Assembly: GCA_001829005.1 (NCBI GenBank)
Contig: MIAG01000001.1
Location: forward strand, 835,007 to 899,006
Direction: 5' to 3'
Length of the DNA: 64,000 nt
DNA from: Sphingobacteriia bacterium RIFOXYC2_FULL_35_18
GTDB taxonomy: Bacteria; Bacteroidota; Bacteroidia; Chitinophagales; Chitinophagaceae
The notes under the pieces are model-generated. The model saw only the letters and a list, made by a program, of their open reading frames with translations. It did not search any database and was not told the DNA's origin. Both the position numbers and the translations under genes were made by a program. Positions 17,482 through 25,587 of the stretch are shown here, one piece after another (the first letter of the stretch is position 1; each line of letters opens with the position of its first letter).

Positions 17482-19775
17482 TATCTGCCGCTGGTTATTA
17501 CAATTTTAGTAACTATATTTTCATTTCCTTTTCCATCTCTTGCTAGTACTAGATAAACACCTGAGGCAATTTTATTGCCTAGGTAATCTCTTCCATTCCA
17601 AACAGCTTGTCCACCTAAGCTTCTTGTTTGATAAACCAATCTGCCATTCAGTTCCGTAATTTTTATAAGCGTGTTTTCTGATAAACCTCTTATGGCAATT
17701 TGACCATTGAATTGAGGGGGAACAGGATTGGGGAAAACCAAAACATTATTTTTTTCTTCTACTGCTTCAGTTGCCGTTCCTCTATAACTACATAGTCCAC
17801 TAAAAGTAGCAAAGTAAACTTCGCCCGTAGTAGGGTTTACTGTTATTCTTTTAACATCATTGCTTAACAAAGGGCTATTATTAGCGGTAAAATGGTGGAT
17901 GATTTTTTTTGCATCTGCACTAATTAACCAAACCCCATTTTGTGTGCCAATCCATTTTTGATTGGCTCCATCAAGTGCCATACATTGTATTTGTTCACCC
18001 TTAAACAAAAATCCTGCAAATTGATCTTGTTGAATAATAGGAAGTGTTGCTTCGCAGTTACCCAAAACATTATCAGTACAATAAATAATCCCTATTCCAT
18101 CGTCTGTTCCAACCCAAATGCTGTTGTCTTTGTCTTTTAAAATGCTTAAAATATTATTGGAAGGCAGGTTTCCGTTTCCTGCACCTTGTTTAAATAATTT
18201 CCATTGATCATCTCCAGTTGTTTCAATATTATTACCATAATTGTAATAAATGAGTCCGTTTCCTTTAGGGCTCTGAATCCAGAGTTGATTAAAATCGTCT
18301 GCAATAATTTGTGCAACGGCATTCTCTGTTAAACTAAATGGAATGGTAAATCCAAACCATTTATCATTGGCTGTTTTCAGCTTTAGTGCATGGGGGGCGC
18401 CATAATTACTGATCCATAAATTTCTTTTGCTGTCTATTGCTAATCCACTAACCCTGTAACTTCCTGGATCACCTATAGCGGCTTCTAATAAACTATTTTG
18501 TCGTTTAAAAATTTGTAATTGTTGGTTGTTTTGTTTTATTAGTCCACCCCCATAGCTGCCTGCCCACAAACTGCCATCAACTGGATCAACAATTAATGAT
18601 ATAAAATCTAGGGCTGTATCTAACAATGGAGTGTTATATGCCCCAATATTGCTCCAAATGCCTTCTTTAAATTGAAGGATTCCTTCATTATTAAATTGAT
18701 AATTCCAAGCGGTATTTACTGATCCTACTGCCTGGTATAGTGTTTCATTGTAAAATGCAAACTCCCCATTAGAAACACCTAATGGTCCATTAGGGATATA
18801 CCTTTCGGTGATATTACCAAAAGAAGATAAGCCACCGAATTGATCTGCAACCCATAGTGTAGCGTTGTTTAATAGGGCTGAAGAAGGGAAAGAGATAATG
18901 CCTGGTGCTGCTACAGTTTTTTCGATACTCCCATTTGGATTTAGTATCAGCACTTTAGAATTGCCAGTAGTTGTTCTTAGGCAAATGGTTATTTTATTTT
19001 CACTAATACCAGTATTAATAATTTTCCAATTGGATTCTTGAAACAGTAATTTCCATTGATTATTTTCTTGTAAAAAAATACTGTCATTTTTGGAGATTAT
19101 CAATTGGTTATTAATAAACCCAATGAAGGATATGCTTCCATTAGATGGCCCTGAAATATTCTCCCAATTTTGATAGTTAGCCGGATCTAAACCAGTTTTC
19201 GTAATTCTTTTTATCCCTTCATCTGAAGCAGCATAGTAGTGCTGATTGTTTTCTGTAAATGCATTTATATTAATCTGCCTTCCTGCATTCCCAATCACCC
19301 AAGTATCTTTTATTTCGTATTTGTTAAGGTTGATTAATACAATGCCTAGTCCTGTAGATAAATAAGCTGTTCCAGTTGAAGCATAAATACTATTGATGGT
19401 TTTATTGCCTGTTATGTTGCTTCTTTGTATATCACTTAGGTTTTTGGTAATGCTTCCTTTTAGTAAATCAATATTGCTGTTTTTATAAGCAATAATTAAC
19501 TGACTATTTTGTTCATCCCATGCAATTTTTTGAATACCTATATCGCTCAGTCCATTTACTTTATGGTACCTACTTATTTCTTGATTGGCATCAACTGAAA
19601 ATAACGCATCGTTGGTAGCAGCATAAATAAAATCACCTTTTACTACCTGAATCGCTTTTTGATAATTCAAATGTTCTCTCCAAAATCCAATTGCAACGGG
19701 TTGTTTTTGCGCTTGCAATATGCAAATGAATGACAAGCAAAACAATAGGAAGGCTATATGTAATTGCTTAAACAT
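17481..19775 (-). CDS. porZ: Type IX secretion system protein PorZ
   Basis: PorZ is a cell-surface part of the type IX secretion attachment complex, involved in linking cargo to anionic LPS. The 764-residue product has a signal peptide (FLLFCLSFICILQAQ), the N-terminal propeller start FWREHLNYQKAIQV and DFIYAATNDALFSVD, many two-component-regulator-type propeller blades (for example SIWVGTDDGIGIIY and QKWIGTQNGVWLIS), and a C-terminal domain of about 85 residues beginning VFPNPVPPQFNG that resembles the type A T9SS sorting domain, as in known PorZ. The gene sits between a LuxR-type response regulator (20 bases upstream) and a GNAT gene (overlapping), suggesting an operon with a two-component system. 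A generic sensor propeller is the main alternative. Confidence 0.85.
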   Translation of the reverse strand: MFKQLHIAFLLFCLSFICILQAQKQPVAIGFWREHLNYQKAIQVVKGDFIYAATNDALFSVDANQEISRYHKVNGLSDIGIQKIAWDEQNSQLIIAYKNSNIDLLKGSITKNLSDIQRSNITGNKTINSIYASTGTAYLSTGLGIVLINLNKYEIKDTWVIGNAGRQININAFTENNQHYYAASDEGIKRITKTGLDPANYQNWENISGPSNGSISFIGFINNQLIISKNDSIFLQENNQWKLLFQESNWKIINTGISENKITICLRTTTGNSKVLILNPNGSIEKTVAAPGIISFPSSALLNNATLWVADQFGGLSSFGNITERYIPNGPLGVSNGEFAFYNETLYQAVGSVNTAWNYQFNNEGILQFKEGIWSNIGAYNTPLLDTALDFISLIVDPVDGSLWAGSYGGGLIKQNNQQLQIFKRQNSLLEAAIGDPGSYRVSGLAIDSKRNLWISNYGAPHALKLKTANDKWFGFTIPFSLTENAVAQIIADDFNQLWIQSPKGNGLIYYNYGNNIETTGDDQWKLFKQGAGNGNLPSNNILSILKDKDNSIWVGTDDGIGIIYCTDNVLGNCEATLPIIQQDQFAGFLFKGEQIQCMALDGANQKWIGTQNGVWLISADAKKIIHHFTANNSPLLSNDVKRITVNPTTGEVYFATFSGLCSYRGTATEAVEEKNNVLVFPNPVPPQFNGQIAIRGLSENTLIKITELNGRLVYQTRSLGGQAVWNGRDYLGNKIASGVYLVLARDGKGNENIVTKIVITSGR

Positions 19776-19794
19776 GTTTAAATATATAAACTAT

Positions 19795-20454
19795 CTATTC
19801 ATAAATATTTACAATGCCCTGTTTTATAGCAAAAAGAACCAACCCAACCCTTGTTTTGATATCTAATTTCTTAAATAAATTATCTCGATAATTATCAATA
19901 GTTCTTACACTAACGCACATTTCCTCGCCAATTTCTCTATAAGACTTATCTGCACATAGTAGCTGTAAAAAATGAGCTTCTTGTTCTGAAATATTTAAAA
20001 GCAAAGCTGTTTGTTTCCCTTCTTCTTCTTCATTTGAAACATAGTTAATGAGTTTGTCTCTAACTAATTCATTAACATAGAACTCGTTTCTTTGGATAGA
20101 TTCCATGGCTTCTTTAAATACATGCGGTTTACTGTCTTTAATAATATATCCTTTTACTCCGTTTCTAAGCATTCTAATAATGGCCATATCGTTAGACAGC
20201 ATGCTTAATACCAATACTTTTACTGTTGGTAAATGTTTTCTTATCCAGGCTGCTGTTTCATACCCATCCATTTCTGGCATCGTAATATCTAGCAATACAA
20301 TATCTGGCGGTGTAATCGTTTTTACTTTCTTGATAAATTCAAGTCCATTTCCTGCTTCCAGTACTACTTCAAATTCTCCCAAAGAATTAATTATCGCAGC
20401 CAATCCAGATCTTAGCAACTCATGGTCATCAACTAATGCTACGGTTGTTTTCAT
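19795..20454 (-). CDS. NarL/FixJ-family response regulator
   Basis: A 219-residue transcription regulator: receiver domain plus LuxR-type helix-turn-helix. The receiver has the acidic pair Asp9-Asp10, phospho-acceptor Asp56 (VLLDITMPEMDG), Ser84 and Lys106, so it is intact. The C-terminal DNA-binding domain spans about 150-215, with the recognition region YREIGEEMCVSVRTIDNY. Its start lies 2 bases from the histidine kinase gene, so the kinase is the obvious partner. Downstream porZ may be one target of this pair; this is inference from position. Confidence 0.93.
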   Translation of the reverse strand: MKTTVALVDDHELLRSGLAAIINSLGEFEVVLEAGNGLEFIKKVKTITPPDIVLLDITMPEMDGYETAAWIRKHLPTVKVLVLSMLSNDMAIIRMLRNGVKGYIIKDSKPHVFKEAMESIQRNEFYVNELVRDKLINYVSNEEEEGKQTALLLNISEQEAHFLQLLCADKSYREIGEEMCVSVRTIDNYRDNLFKKLDIKTRVGLVLFAIKQGIVNIYE

Positions 20455-20456
20455 TT

Positions 20457-21242
20457 TTATTTTGAATTTAATAATATGGTTATTGTGGTGCCTTGGTTAA
20501 TAATACTGTTAATATGAACAGTAGCATTAATTAGTTTTGCTCTTGAGAAGATATTGTTTAAACCCACACCTGTATTTTCCTGTTTAATATCTTCTGTATT
20601 AAATCCAATTCCGTTGTCTTTAATTTCAACTTTTAGTTGTTGGTTTATTTTTCCGATGTTAACATGAATGGTATCACAAGCCGCATGCTTTAAAGTATTG
20701 TTGATTACTTCCTGTATCATTCTATATAAAATGACGTCTACACTCTTATCTAATATATCTAGATTGACATCTTCATCAATTACTAAGAAGCTTTGGTATT
20801 TACCTGTTTTATTGATATTGTGTAAAAGCTGCTCCAACGACTCAATAAAACCAATTTGGTGGAAATTATTATTAATCAAGCTATGACTTATATTTCTTAA
20901 GTCGTTCCAAACTTTCTTTAAGAAATTGTAAATTTCTTCTTTCTCTTTTTCGTCTACTTTTTCTTTTAAATAAGCAATACGAAGCATCGATAAGTACACA
21001 ACTTGTGCCGTATCATCGTGTATTTCAGATCCTATATAGTTTAGGGTTTGATTTTGTATTTCTAACTGAGATTTTATAATGGTTTGTTCAAACTTATTTT
21101 TCATCTCTTCTTTTTCCTTTTGATTTTGACGTTGTTTGCGCAAAAAAAGATAAAGTAGTACCAATAAAAATACTGCTAGTAATACAAAGAATACAGAGGA
21201 GATAATTATTGTGACGAGTATGTCTTCTTGGTTTTCCGGCAT
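20457..21242 (-). CDS. Membrane sensor histidine kinase (HisKA_3 type)
   Basis: A 261-residue kinase with one N-terminal membrane span (about residues 9-34), a short coiled linker rich in Lys and Glu, a HisKA_3 dimerisation domain with the H-box GSEIHDDTAQ (His75), and an HATPase domain with N-box QEVINNTLKHA and G-box DNGIGFN. There is no periplasmic sensor domain of any size, so the signal probably comes through the membrane or from a partner. The preceding multi-span protein, whose gene overlaps by 37 bases, is a candidate partner. The response regulator gene follows directly. Confidence 0.92.
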   Translation of the reverse strand: MPENQEDILVTIIISSVFFVLLAVFLLVLLYLFLRKQRQNQKEKEEMKNKFEQTIIKSQLEIQNQTLNYIGSEIHDDTAQVVYLSMLRIAYLKEKVDEKEKEEIYNFLKKVWNDLRNISHSLINNNFHQIGFIESLEQLLHNINKTGKYQSFLVIDEDVNLDILDKSVDVILYRMIQEVINNTLKHAACDTIHVNIGKINQQLKVEIKDNGIGFNTEDIKQENTGVGLNNIFSRAKLINATVHINSIINQGTTITILLNSK

Positions 21243-21865
21243 AGTATGAAGGCGTAGATAAATGCAGAATATAAAACCACATTTAAGCTCTGGTTAATAA
21301 TACCATATATTTTCTTTCCTTCTTGTTGAAGGTCATAACTCCTTAAATACTCAAATAAGGCATTAATAATAACAGATCCCATGTAAAATAACAATAAGCC
21401 CGTGCATACCCAAAAGAAGGGTTGTTTGGCTAACGGATGATCTAGGTGTTCTGGTAAAACCGACTCATAAAAAAAGAGACAACAAAAGAGGACTACAAAA
21501 AACGAACCCAGCAAAAAAGTATAAGTATGAAAATTGTTGTAACCCTGAACGAATTGTAGGTTTAAAAAAACCATAAAAGCATAAAACGGGATGAAACCGA
21601 TGGTCAGTTTTTTAAATAAGGTGGTTTTCAAGTGTTTTGAAAACAAAAAGGAGTAAAAAATAAATTCTATAGTGGTAAAAACATTAAAAAGGGTATAATT
21701 TCTTATGCCCTTAGTAATTAGGTAATAACCTATTAGTTCTACGGTTAGCGTTAACAGTAGAAAAGGTAAAAAATATTTAAAAGGGGTGTTTTTTAGCCAT
21801 CTATATAATAGTATACAAACTAAAAAACTGCTGGCTTGCACCAGCAGGTAAATATTTGTCAACAT
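21206..21865 (-). CDS. Polytopic membrane protein of unknown function
   Basis: A 219-residue integral membrane protein with about six to seven hydrophobic segments (for example FLVCILLYRW, YFLPFLLLTLTVELIGYYL, YAFMVFLNLQFV, LLGSFFVVLFCCLFFY and VCTGLLLFYMGSVIINALF). I recognise no catalytic motif. Its last 37 bases overlap the start of the histidine kinase gene in another reading frame, which indicates translational coupling. It may be the sensory or regulatory partner of the kinase, which lacks a sensor domain of its own. The C-terminus is cytoplasmic-looking (CRKTKKTYSSQ). Confidence 0.8.
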   Translation of the reverse strand: MLTNIYLLVQASSFLVCILLYRWLKNTPFKYFLPFLLLTLTVELIGYYLITKGIRNYTLFNVFTTIEFIFYSFLFSKHLKTTLFKKLTIGFIPFYAFMVFLNLQFVQGYNNFHTYTFLLGSFFVVLFCCLFFYESVLPEHLDHPLAKQPFFWVCTGLLLFYMGSVIINALFEYLRSYDLQQEGKKIYGIINQSLNVVLYSAFIYAFILCRKTKKTYSSQ

Positions 21866-21882
21866 CCTTTTGGATTTGAGTG

Positions 21883-21911
21883 AAAAGCTAACTTATGAAA
21901 TAATATCCAAA
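21883..21911 (-). promoter_or_regulatory. Candidate promoter of the kinase-regulator-porZ operon
   Basis: On the minus strand TTTG (21908-21911) is followed after 17 bases by TAGCTTTT (21883-21890), one mismatch from TAnnTTTG, 17 bases before the ATG of the membrane protein. Spacing fits the Bacteroidota pattern. Confidence 0.35.
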
Positions 21912-21919
21912 GTTGTATT

Positions 21920-22426
21920 TTATGGCCAGATAGTTCCATGGTTCAAATAATTCGAACCATCGCCAGGAGTAGAACCATCCCCAACATCTTGGCTTCTAAA
22001 ATTGCCACTATTACTTCTTTTGTTGTTTCCTAAGAAAAATACAGAAACCCTGCCTTTATACTCGGGTTTAGGTGCGGTAACTTCATCATATTGACCAAAA
22101 TAGACATAAACCTTGTCTGATTTATATTTCTTTTTAATTTCCTTGATGTATTTTTCCATGTCTTCAGCATCAAAAACCACGTATTCTGTGAAGTTTTTGC
22201 CAGAATAATTTTTCTTGTAGGTTTCCTGCATTCTTGCGGCAGCAGATTCAGAGATTAGACCATTGATTGCAGATGCATTTGCAGCTGATCCAACAACATT
22301 CATTTCCGCATCTTTTTTATTGGATTGTAGTGCATTAGCTTCAGTTTCTGCTTTCTGACAGGCAGTAAAGCTAAGGGACGCGATTACTCCCAGGGCTAAA
22401 AAGCGTTTCGAGAATAGGTTTTTCAT
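21920..22426 (-). CDS. Lipoprotein of unknown function
   Basis: A 168-residue predicted lipoprotein with a lipobox SFTAC (Cys23) after a hydrophobic signal. Residues 25-60 are low complexity (Ala, Asn, Ser rich), the middle is charged (EDMEKYIKEIKKKYKSDK), and the C-terminus is rich in Gly, Ser, Asn (SNSGNFRSQDVGDG). The central part contains a short fold-like region VYVYFGQYDEVTAP. I recognise no family. It stands alone, with 54 bases to the membrane protein gene and a 291-base gap on its 5' side. Confidence 0.75.
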   Translation of the reverse strand: MKNLFSKRFLALGVIASLSFTACQKAETEANALQSNKKDAEMNVVGSAANASAINGLISESAAARMQETYKKNYSGKNFTEYVVFDAEDMEKYIKEIKKKYKSDKVYVYFGQYDEVTAPKPEYKGRVSVFFLGNNKRSNSGNFRSQDVGDGSTPGDGSNYLNHGTIWP

Positions 22427-22650
22427 AAATAGCGATTTTATTGTTTGCGAGGATTGTGAATGTAAATTAATTCAAGTTTGAATGCAAAGTATCATCCTTT
22501 TAATAATAAAAATTAAAAATAATGTGTAATACAATGATAATTAAGTATTTAATTTTACCACTACAAAAAATAGGGTGAAATCACGCTGACTATATATATA
22601 GGTATTGCTTGATTTTCTCTTTTTCAATCTCATCTTTACAACAGAATCAG

Positions 22651-22671
22651 CCTAATTACTGCATAATTAGG
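22651..22671. repeat. 8-bp inverted repeat upstream of the PAS-DHp-receiver gene
   Basis: CCTAATTA (22651-22658) and TAATTAGG (22664-22671) form a perfect inverted repeat with a 5-base spacer, 46 bases before the ATG at 22718. It may be an operator or a leader hairpin. The rest of the gap 22427-22717 is AT-rich, and I see no other gene-like content in it. Confidence 0.45.
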
Positions 22672-22717
22672 GGGAATTGCAGCAAGAGACCGCATTAGAT
22701 TTTTTAAAAGAGGGAAT

Positions 22718-23761
22718 ATGAATACGGAAAATCGATTTTTTTTGAATGAAAAGCAGGCTTTTTATGCATTAAAGCGGTTTTTTGCGCTTTCTCAAAATGC
22801 ATTGTTTTTAGCCAATCAATCCAATCAAACATTCACTTTTTTCAATGATCATTTTGCTCAATTTTTTCCAGATACTATTCCAACAAATCAATCAATCGCA
22901 TTTGAAAAGCTATATGCCATCGCACATGAAGACGATCGTCACTTGCTACACAAATTATTAGCTTCAGATGTAGATCAGCATACGGTAAATGTAGATGGTG
23001 AGAATATTCGTTTCTTTTGTAAAAAAGGAATTTGTAGGGTATTTAATTTGCGTTGTACAAAGCTTGCTGATGCAGCGGATGATTATAGCATCACTGGTAT
23101 ACTAACAGATGTTACAGATATTCTTTGGTTTGAGCAACAACAAAAGAAAAATGATAAAACATTTAGAGAATTGTCTTTTATCACTTCTCATGAATTGCGG
23201 CATGAATATGCTAAAATTCAATCCATTATCCAAATGATAGATGATGTAAATATTAGTGAAAAAGAGCGCAATGAAATGATTGCTGCTTCGCGGCATTCGA
23301 TTCAAGTAATCAACAGTACTATTTTTAAAATAAATCACAAACTTTCATTTAATCAAACAGATGGATATTTTGATTTTTATAAAAAGAATCATCAGTATAA
23401 AAAAATTGTTTTAATTGATGATGATAGTTTAACCAATATCATAAATAAGCGAATTATTCAAATGGTTAATACAACTATTGAAGTGGTGGTGTTTACTGAT
23501 ATTGAAGCCGCAGAAATATTCCTTAAAACCGCTGATCAATCAGGCGATTATTTGATTTTATTAGATGTAAATTTCCCCTTTAGTAGTGGTTGGGAATTTT
23601 TAGAAAATTACCAGCAATTTCACATTCAGTCAAAAGTGATTGTTTTGTCCTCATCAATCGATACATACGATAGAGATAAAGCAAGAAAATATTCAATGGT
23701 AGTTGATTATATTACTAAGCCACTTTCTTTAGAAATGGTTAAAGAAATGCTTTATGCTTGA
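22718..23761 (+). CDS. PAS-DHp-receiver signalling protein lacking a kinase ATPase domain
   Basis: A 347-residue cytoplasmic signalling protein. Residues about 20-140 look like a PAS sensor (ending GILTDVTDILWFEQQ). Residues 145-210 form a dimerisation/histidine-phosphotransfer segment with an H-box-like FITSHELRHEY (His158). Residues 228-347 are a receiver with Asp234-Asp235, phospho-acceptor Asp283 (LLLDVNFP), Ser311 and Lys334 (TKPL). The HATPase domain expected between the H-box and a receiver in hybrid kinases is absent, with no remnant: the DHp runs directly into the receiver. It can therefore not autophosphorylate alone, and may relay phosphate from another kinase or be a pure output/adaptor. 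The last 10 bases overlap the convergent ABC permease gene. Confidence 0.82.
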   Translation: MNTENRFFLNEKQAFYALKRFFALSQNALFLANQSNQTFTFFNDHFAQFFPDTIPTNQSIAFEKLYAIAHEDDRHLLHKLLASDVDQHTVNVDGENIRFFCKKGICRVFNLRCTKLADAADDYSITGILTDVTDILWFEQQQKKNDKTFRELSFITSHELRHEYAKIQSIIQMIDDVNISEKERNEMIAASRHSIQVINSTIFKINHKLSFNQTDGYFDFYKKNHQYKKIVLIDDDSLTNIINKRIIQMVNTTIEVVVFTDIEAAEIFLKTADQSGDYLILLDVNFPFSSGWEFLENYQQFHIQSKVIVLSSSIDTYDRDKARKYSMVVDYITKPLSLEMVKEMLYA

Positions 23762-24936
23762 GCATTGATTTGTTTTTGAATAGCTTTTTGGGTCACTATC
23801 CAAAGCAAGACAGATAAAACAACAGAAGTGCTTATTGTAATCCATGAAATAAATGTTGGAATAAAAATAAATTGCGTTTCTAATATTGATTTTAATACTA
23901 GTTGAAGGAGTCCTATCATGACAGTTGCTAATACTATGCTGATTAGATTTCCTGGGTAAAATTGGCCCAATAAAAACTTAGATAATTGCTTAGGTGCAGC
24001 ACCTAATGTGATCAATAAATTAATTTCTTGTTTACAATTAGCAATGGTTAATTGTATAAATAATGTAAAAATTATTAAAGCAAATATCAACATCAATCCT
24101 CCTGTTAATCCTGCAATTGCAACTACCGTGTCTATTACTTTTCTGTATTTACTGTATCTTAACTTTTCACTATTGGTACTAAGATTATTTTTCTTTAAAA
24201 AGCTTGCTATTGCAGTATTCGATGGATCATTGGTCTTTAGCACTAATCTAGATACTTCATTGTCTGATTTTATTTCTGCGTAATTATTTCCCCATTGTAT
24301 AAATTCTGCAGGCACTAGCATAGACGAAATTCTATCGCTTAATCCTACAATTTTTGCGTTAAAACTAATGGGGCCATTTTTGCCATAAACCGTCAATTTA
24401 AACACTATCATTTTTACAATGGAAGGTGTCAGTTGTGGAAGATTTTGAGATATTGAAAACTGAAAATTATATATGTCTAAAAACATATTTGGCACAATCA
24501 CTGGTACAAACTCAGCATTTGGATCCCAAGTGAATGAAATATTTTTAACGTCTATAAAACTGCTTGGAACACTCTCAAATGAGATGTCTGTATAAAATGG
24601 AAATTGATTACTAATACTTTGAATACTGGCTTTAAACCTACTAGGGTTAAGTACTCCAACCGATTCTGTAAATGGCTGTTTGGCTATTTCATTAATTAAT
24701 TCTTGGTCTAATTTAGTATTACCTAAATTGTTGTTGTTTAAGGTTTTGTTGATCACTAAAAAATCTGCAATACTGTCTTTGTTATTAGGGCTATTCAATA
24801 AAAAATGATAATTCGATTGTACTTGTATTGCTGTTAGTAATAAAAAAACAGCAATTGCTAATCCTATTCTAGACGTCATCATTCTAATTAGACCTGAATG
24901 ATTGCGAATCAATTTTTTTAATAAATGGTTTAACAA
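23752..24936 (-). CDS. FtsX-like ABC transporter permease
   Basis: A 394-residue permease of the FtsX/MacB/LolC type: one span near the N-terminus (about 26-42), a large extracytoplasmic domain to about residue 265, then three spans including the FtsX signature region with QEINLLITLGAAPKQLSKFLLGQ. Such permeases move lipoproteins, peptides or mechanically signal across the envelope rather than import solutes. The start is a TTG at 24936, 3 bases past the ATPase stop. The first ATG alternative (24882) would remove 18 cytoplasmic residues. It forms a unit with the ATPase and a DUF4836 lipoprotein. Confidence 0.78.
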   Translation of the reverse strand: MLNHLLKKLIRNHSGLIRMMTSRIGLAIAVFLLLTAIQVQSNYHFLLNSPNNKDSIADFLVINKTLNNNNLGNTKLDQELINEIAKQPFTESVGVLNPSRFKASIQSISNQFPFYTDISFESVPSSFIDVKNISFTWDPNAEFVPVIVPNMFLDIYNFQFSISQNLPQLTPSIVKMIVFKLTVYGKNGPISFNAKIVGLSDRISSMLVPAEFIQWGNNYAEIKSDNEVSRLVLKTNDPSNTAIASFLKKNNLSTNSEKLRYSKYRKVIDTVVAIAGLTGGLMLIFALIIFTLFIQLTIANCKQEINLLITLGAAPKQLSKFLLGQFYPGNLISIVLATVMIGLLQLVLKSILETQFIFIPTFISWITISTSVVLSVLLWIVTQKAIQKQINAQA

Positions 24937-24939
24937 AGC

Positions 24940-25587
24940 TTATAAGTTTAAACTTACTTGATAATCAAAGTGTTCATCTTTATCTAAGTCTGTAATGATT
25001 AATCCAGCATTTCTTTTTTTGCACTCCACTTCAATTAAACTGGCAGCTATTTTTTTATTTGCAATATCCAGATGACTAAAGGGTTCATCCATTATTAAAA
25101 AATTAAACGGTTGCATCAAAGCCCTAATGATACATACTCTTTGTTGTTCCCCATAACTGCAATGCTTTGCTTGTTGATCTAAGATGGCTAAAACTCCTAA
25201 TTGGTCAGCCATTTGGTTTATTTGTTCTGCTGCAACAATAGGGCTTTGCAGAACTCTTTTAAGTTCAATATTTTCTCTTGCTGTCAAATTGGGGAATAAT
25301 CGTAAATCTTGGAAAACAATACTCCAGTGTAACTGTCTATTAAGCGCTAACTCGTTTGGCGTCAATAATTGAATATCCTTTCCATCATAAAGTATATTGC
25401 CAGCATAATCCTTTCTTAATCCATAGAGTAAATGAACCAATGTTGTTTTGCCAGTACCACTTGGAGCTGTTATTTTAATAAAATCTCCTTTCCTCCACTC
25501 TATATTTTCTCCCCATATACCAGAAATACCTACAGATGATCTGTCTGCAAGTATTGCTGGTATTACTTTGTTTAAATTGAAATGCAT
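24940..25587 (-). CDS. ABC transporter ATPase (LolD/MacB-like)
   Basis: A 215-residue ABC ATPase. Walker A is APSGTGKTT at 41-49, the Q-loop glutamine is at about 93 (VFQDLRLFPN), and Walker B with catalytic glutamate is FLIMDE at 164-169. The signature motif is CSYGEQQR at about 143-150 instead of LSGGQ, retaining only Ser, Gly and Gln positions in part. The protein is short and has no membrane segment, matching ATPases that pair with FtsX-like permeases. ATG overlaps the stop of the DUF4836 gene in TAATG, and the permease follows, so the three are co-translated. Confidence 0.9.
   Translation of the reverse strand: MHFNLNKVIPAILADRSSVGISGIWGENIEWRKGDFIKITAPSGTGKTTLVHLLYGLRKDYAGNILYDGKDIQLLTPNELALNRQLHWSIVFQDLRLFPNLTARENIELKRVLQSPIVAAEQINQMADQLGVLAILDQQAKHCSYGEQQRVCIIRALMQPFNFLIMDEPFSHLDIANKKIAASLIEVECKKRNAGLIITDLDKDEHFDYQVSLNL

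Noticed and set aside
22427..22717. Small RNA or tRNA in the larger gaps
   Set aside because: No cloverleaf, CCA end, or stable GC-rich fold was seen here or in 42428-42736 and 47292-47447. Only hairpins and AT-rich DNA are present.
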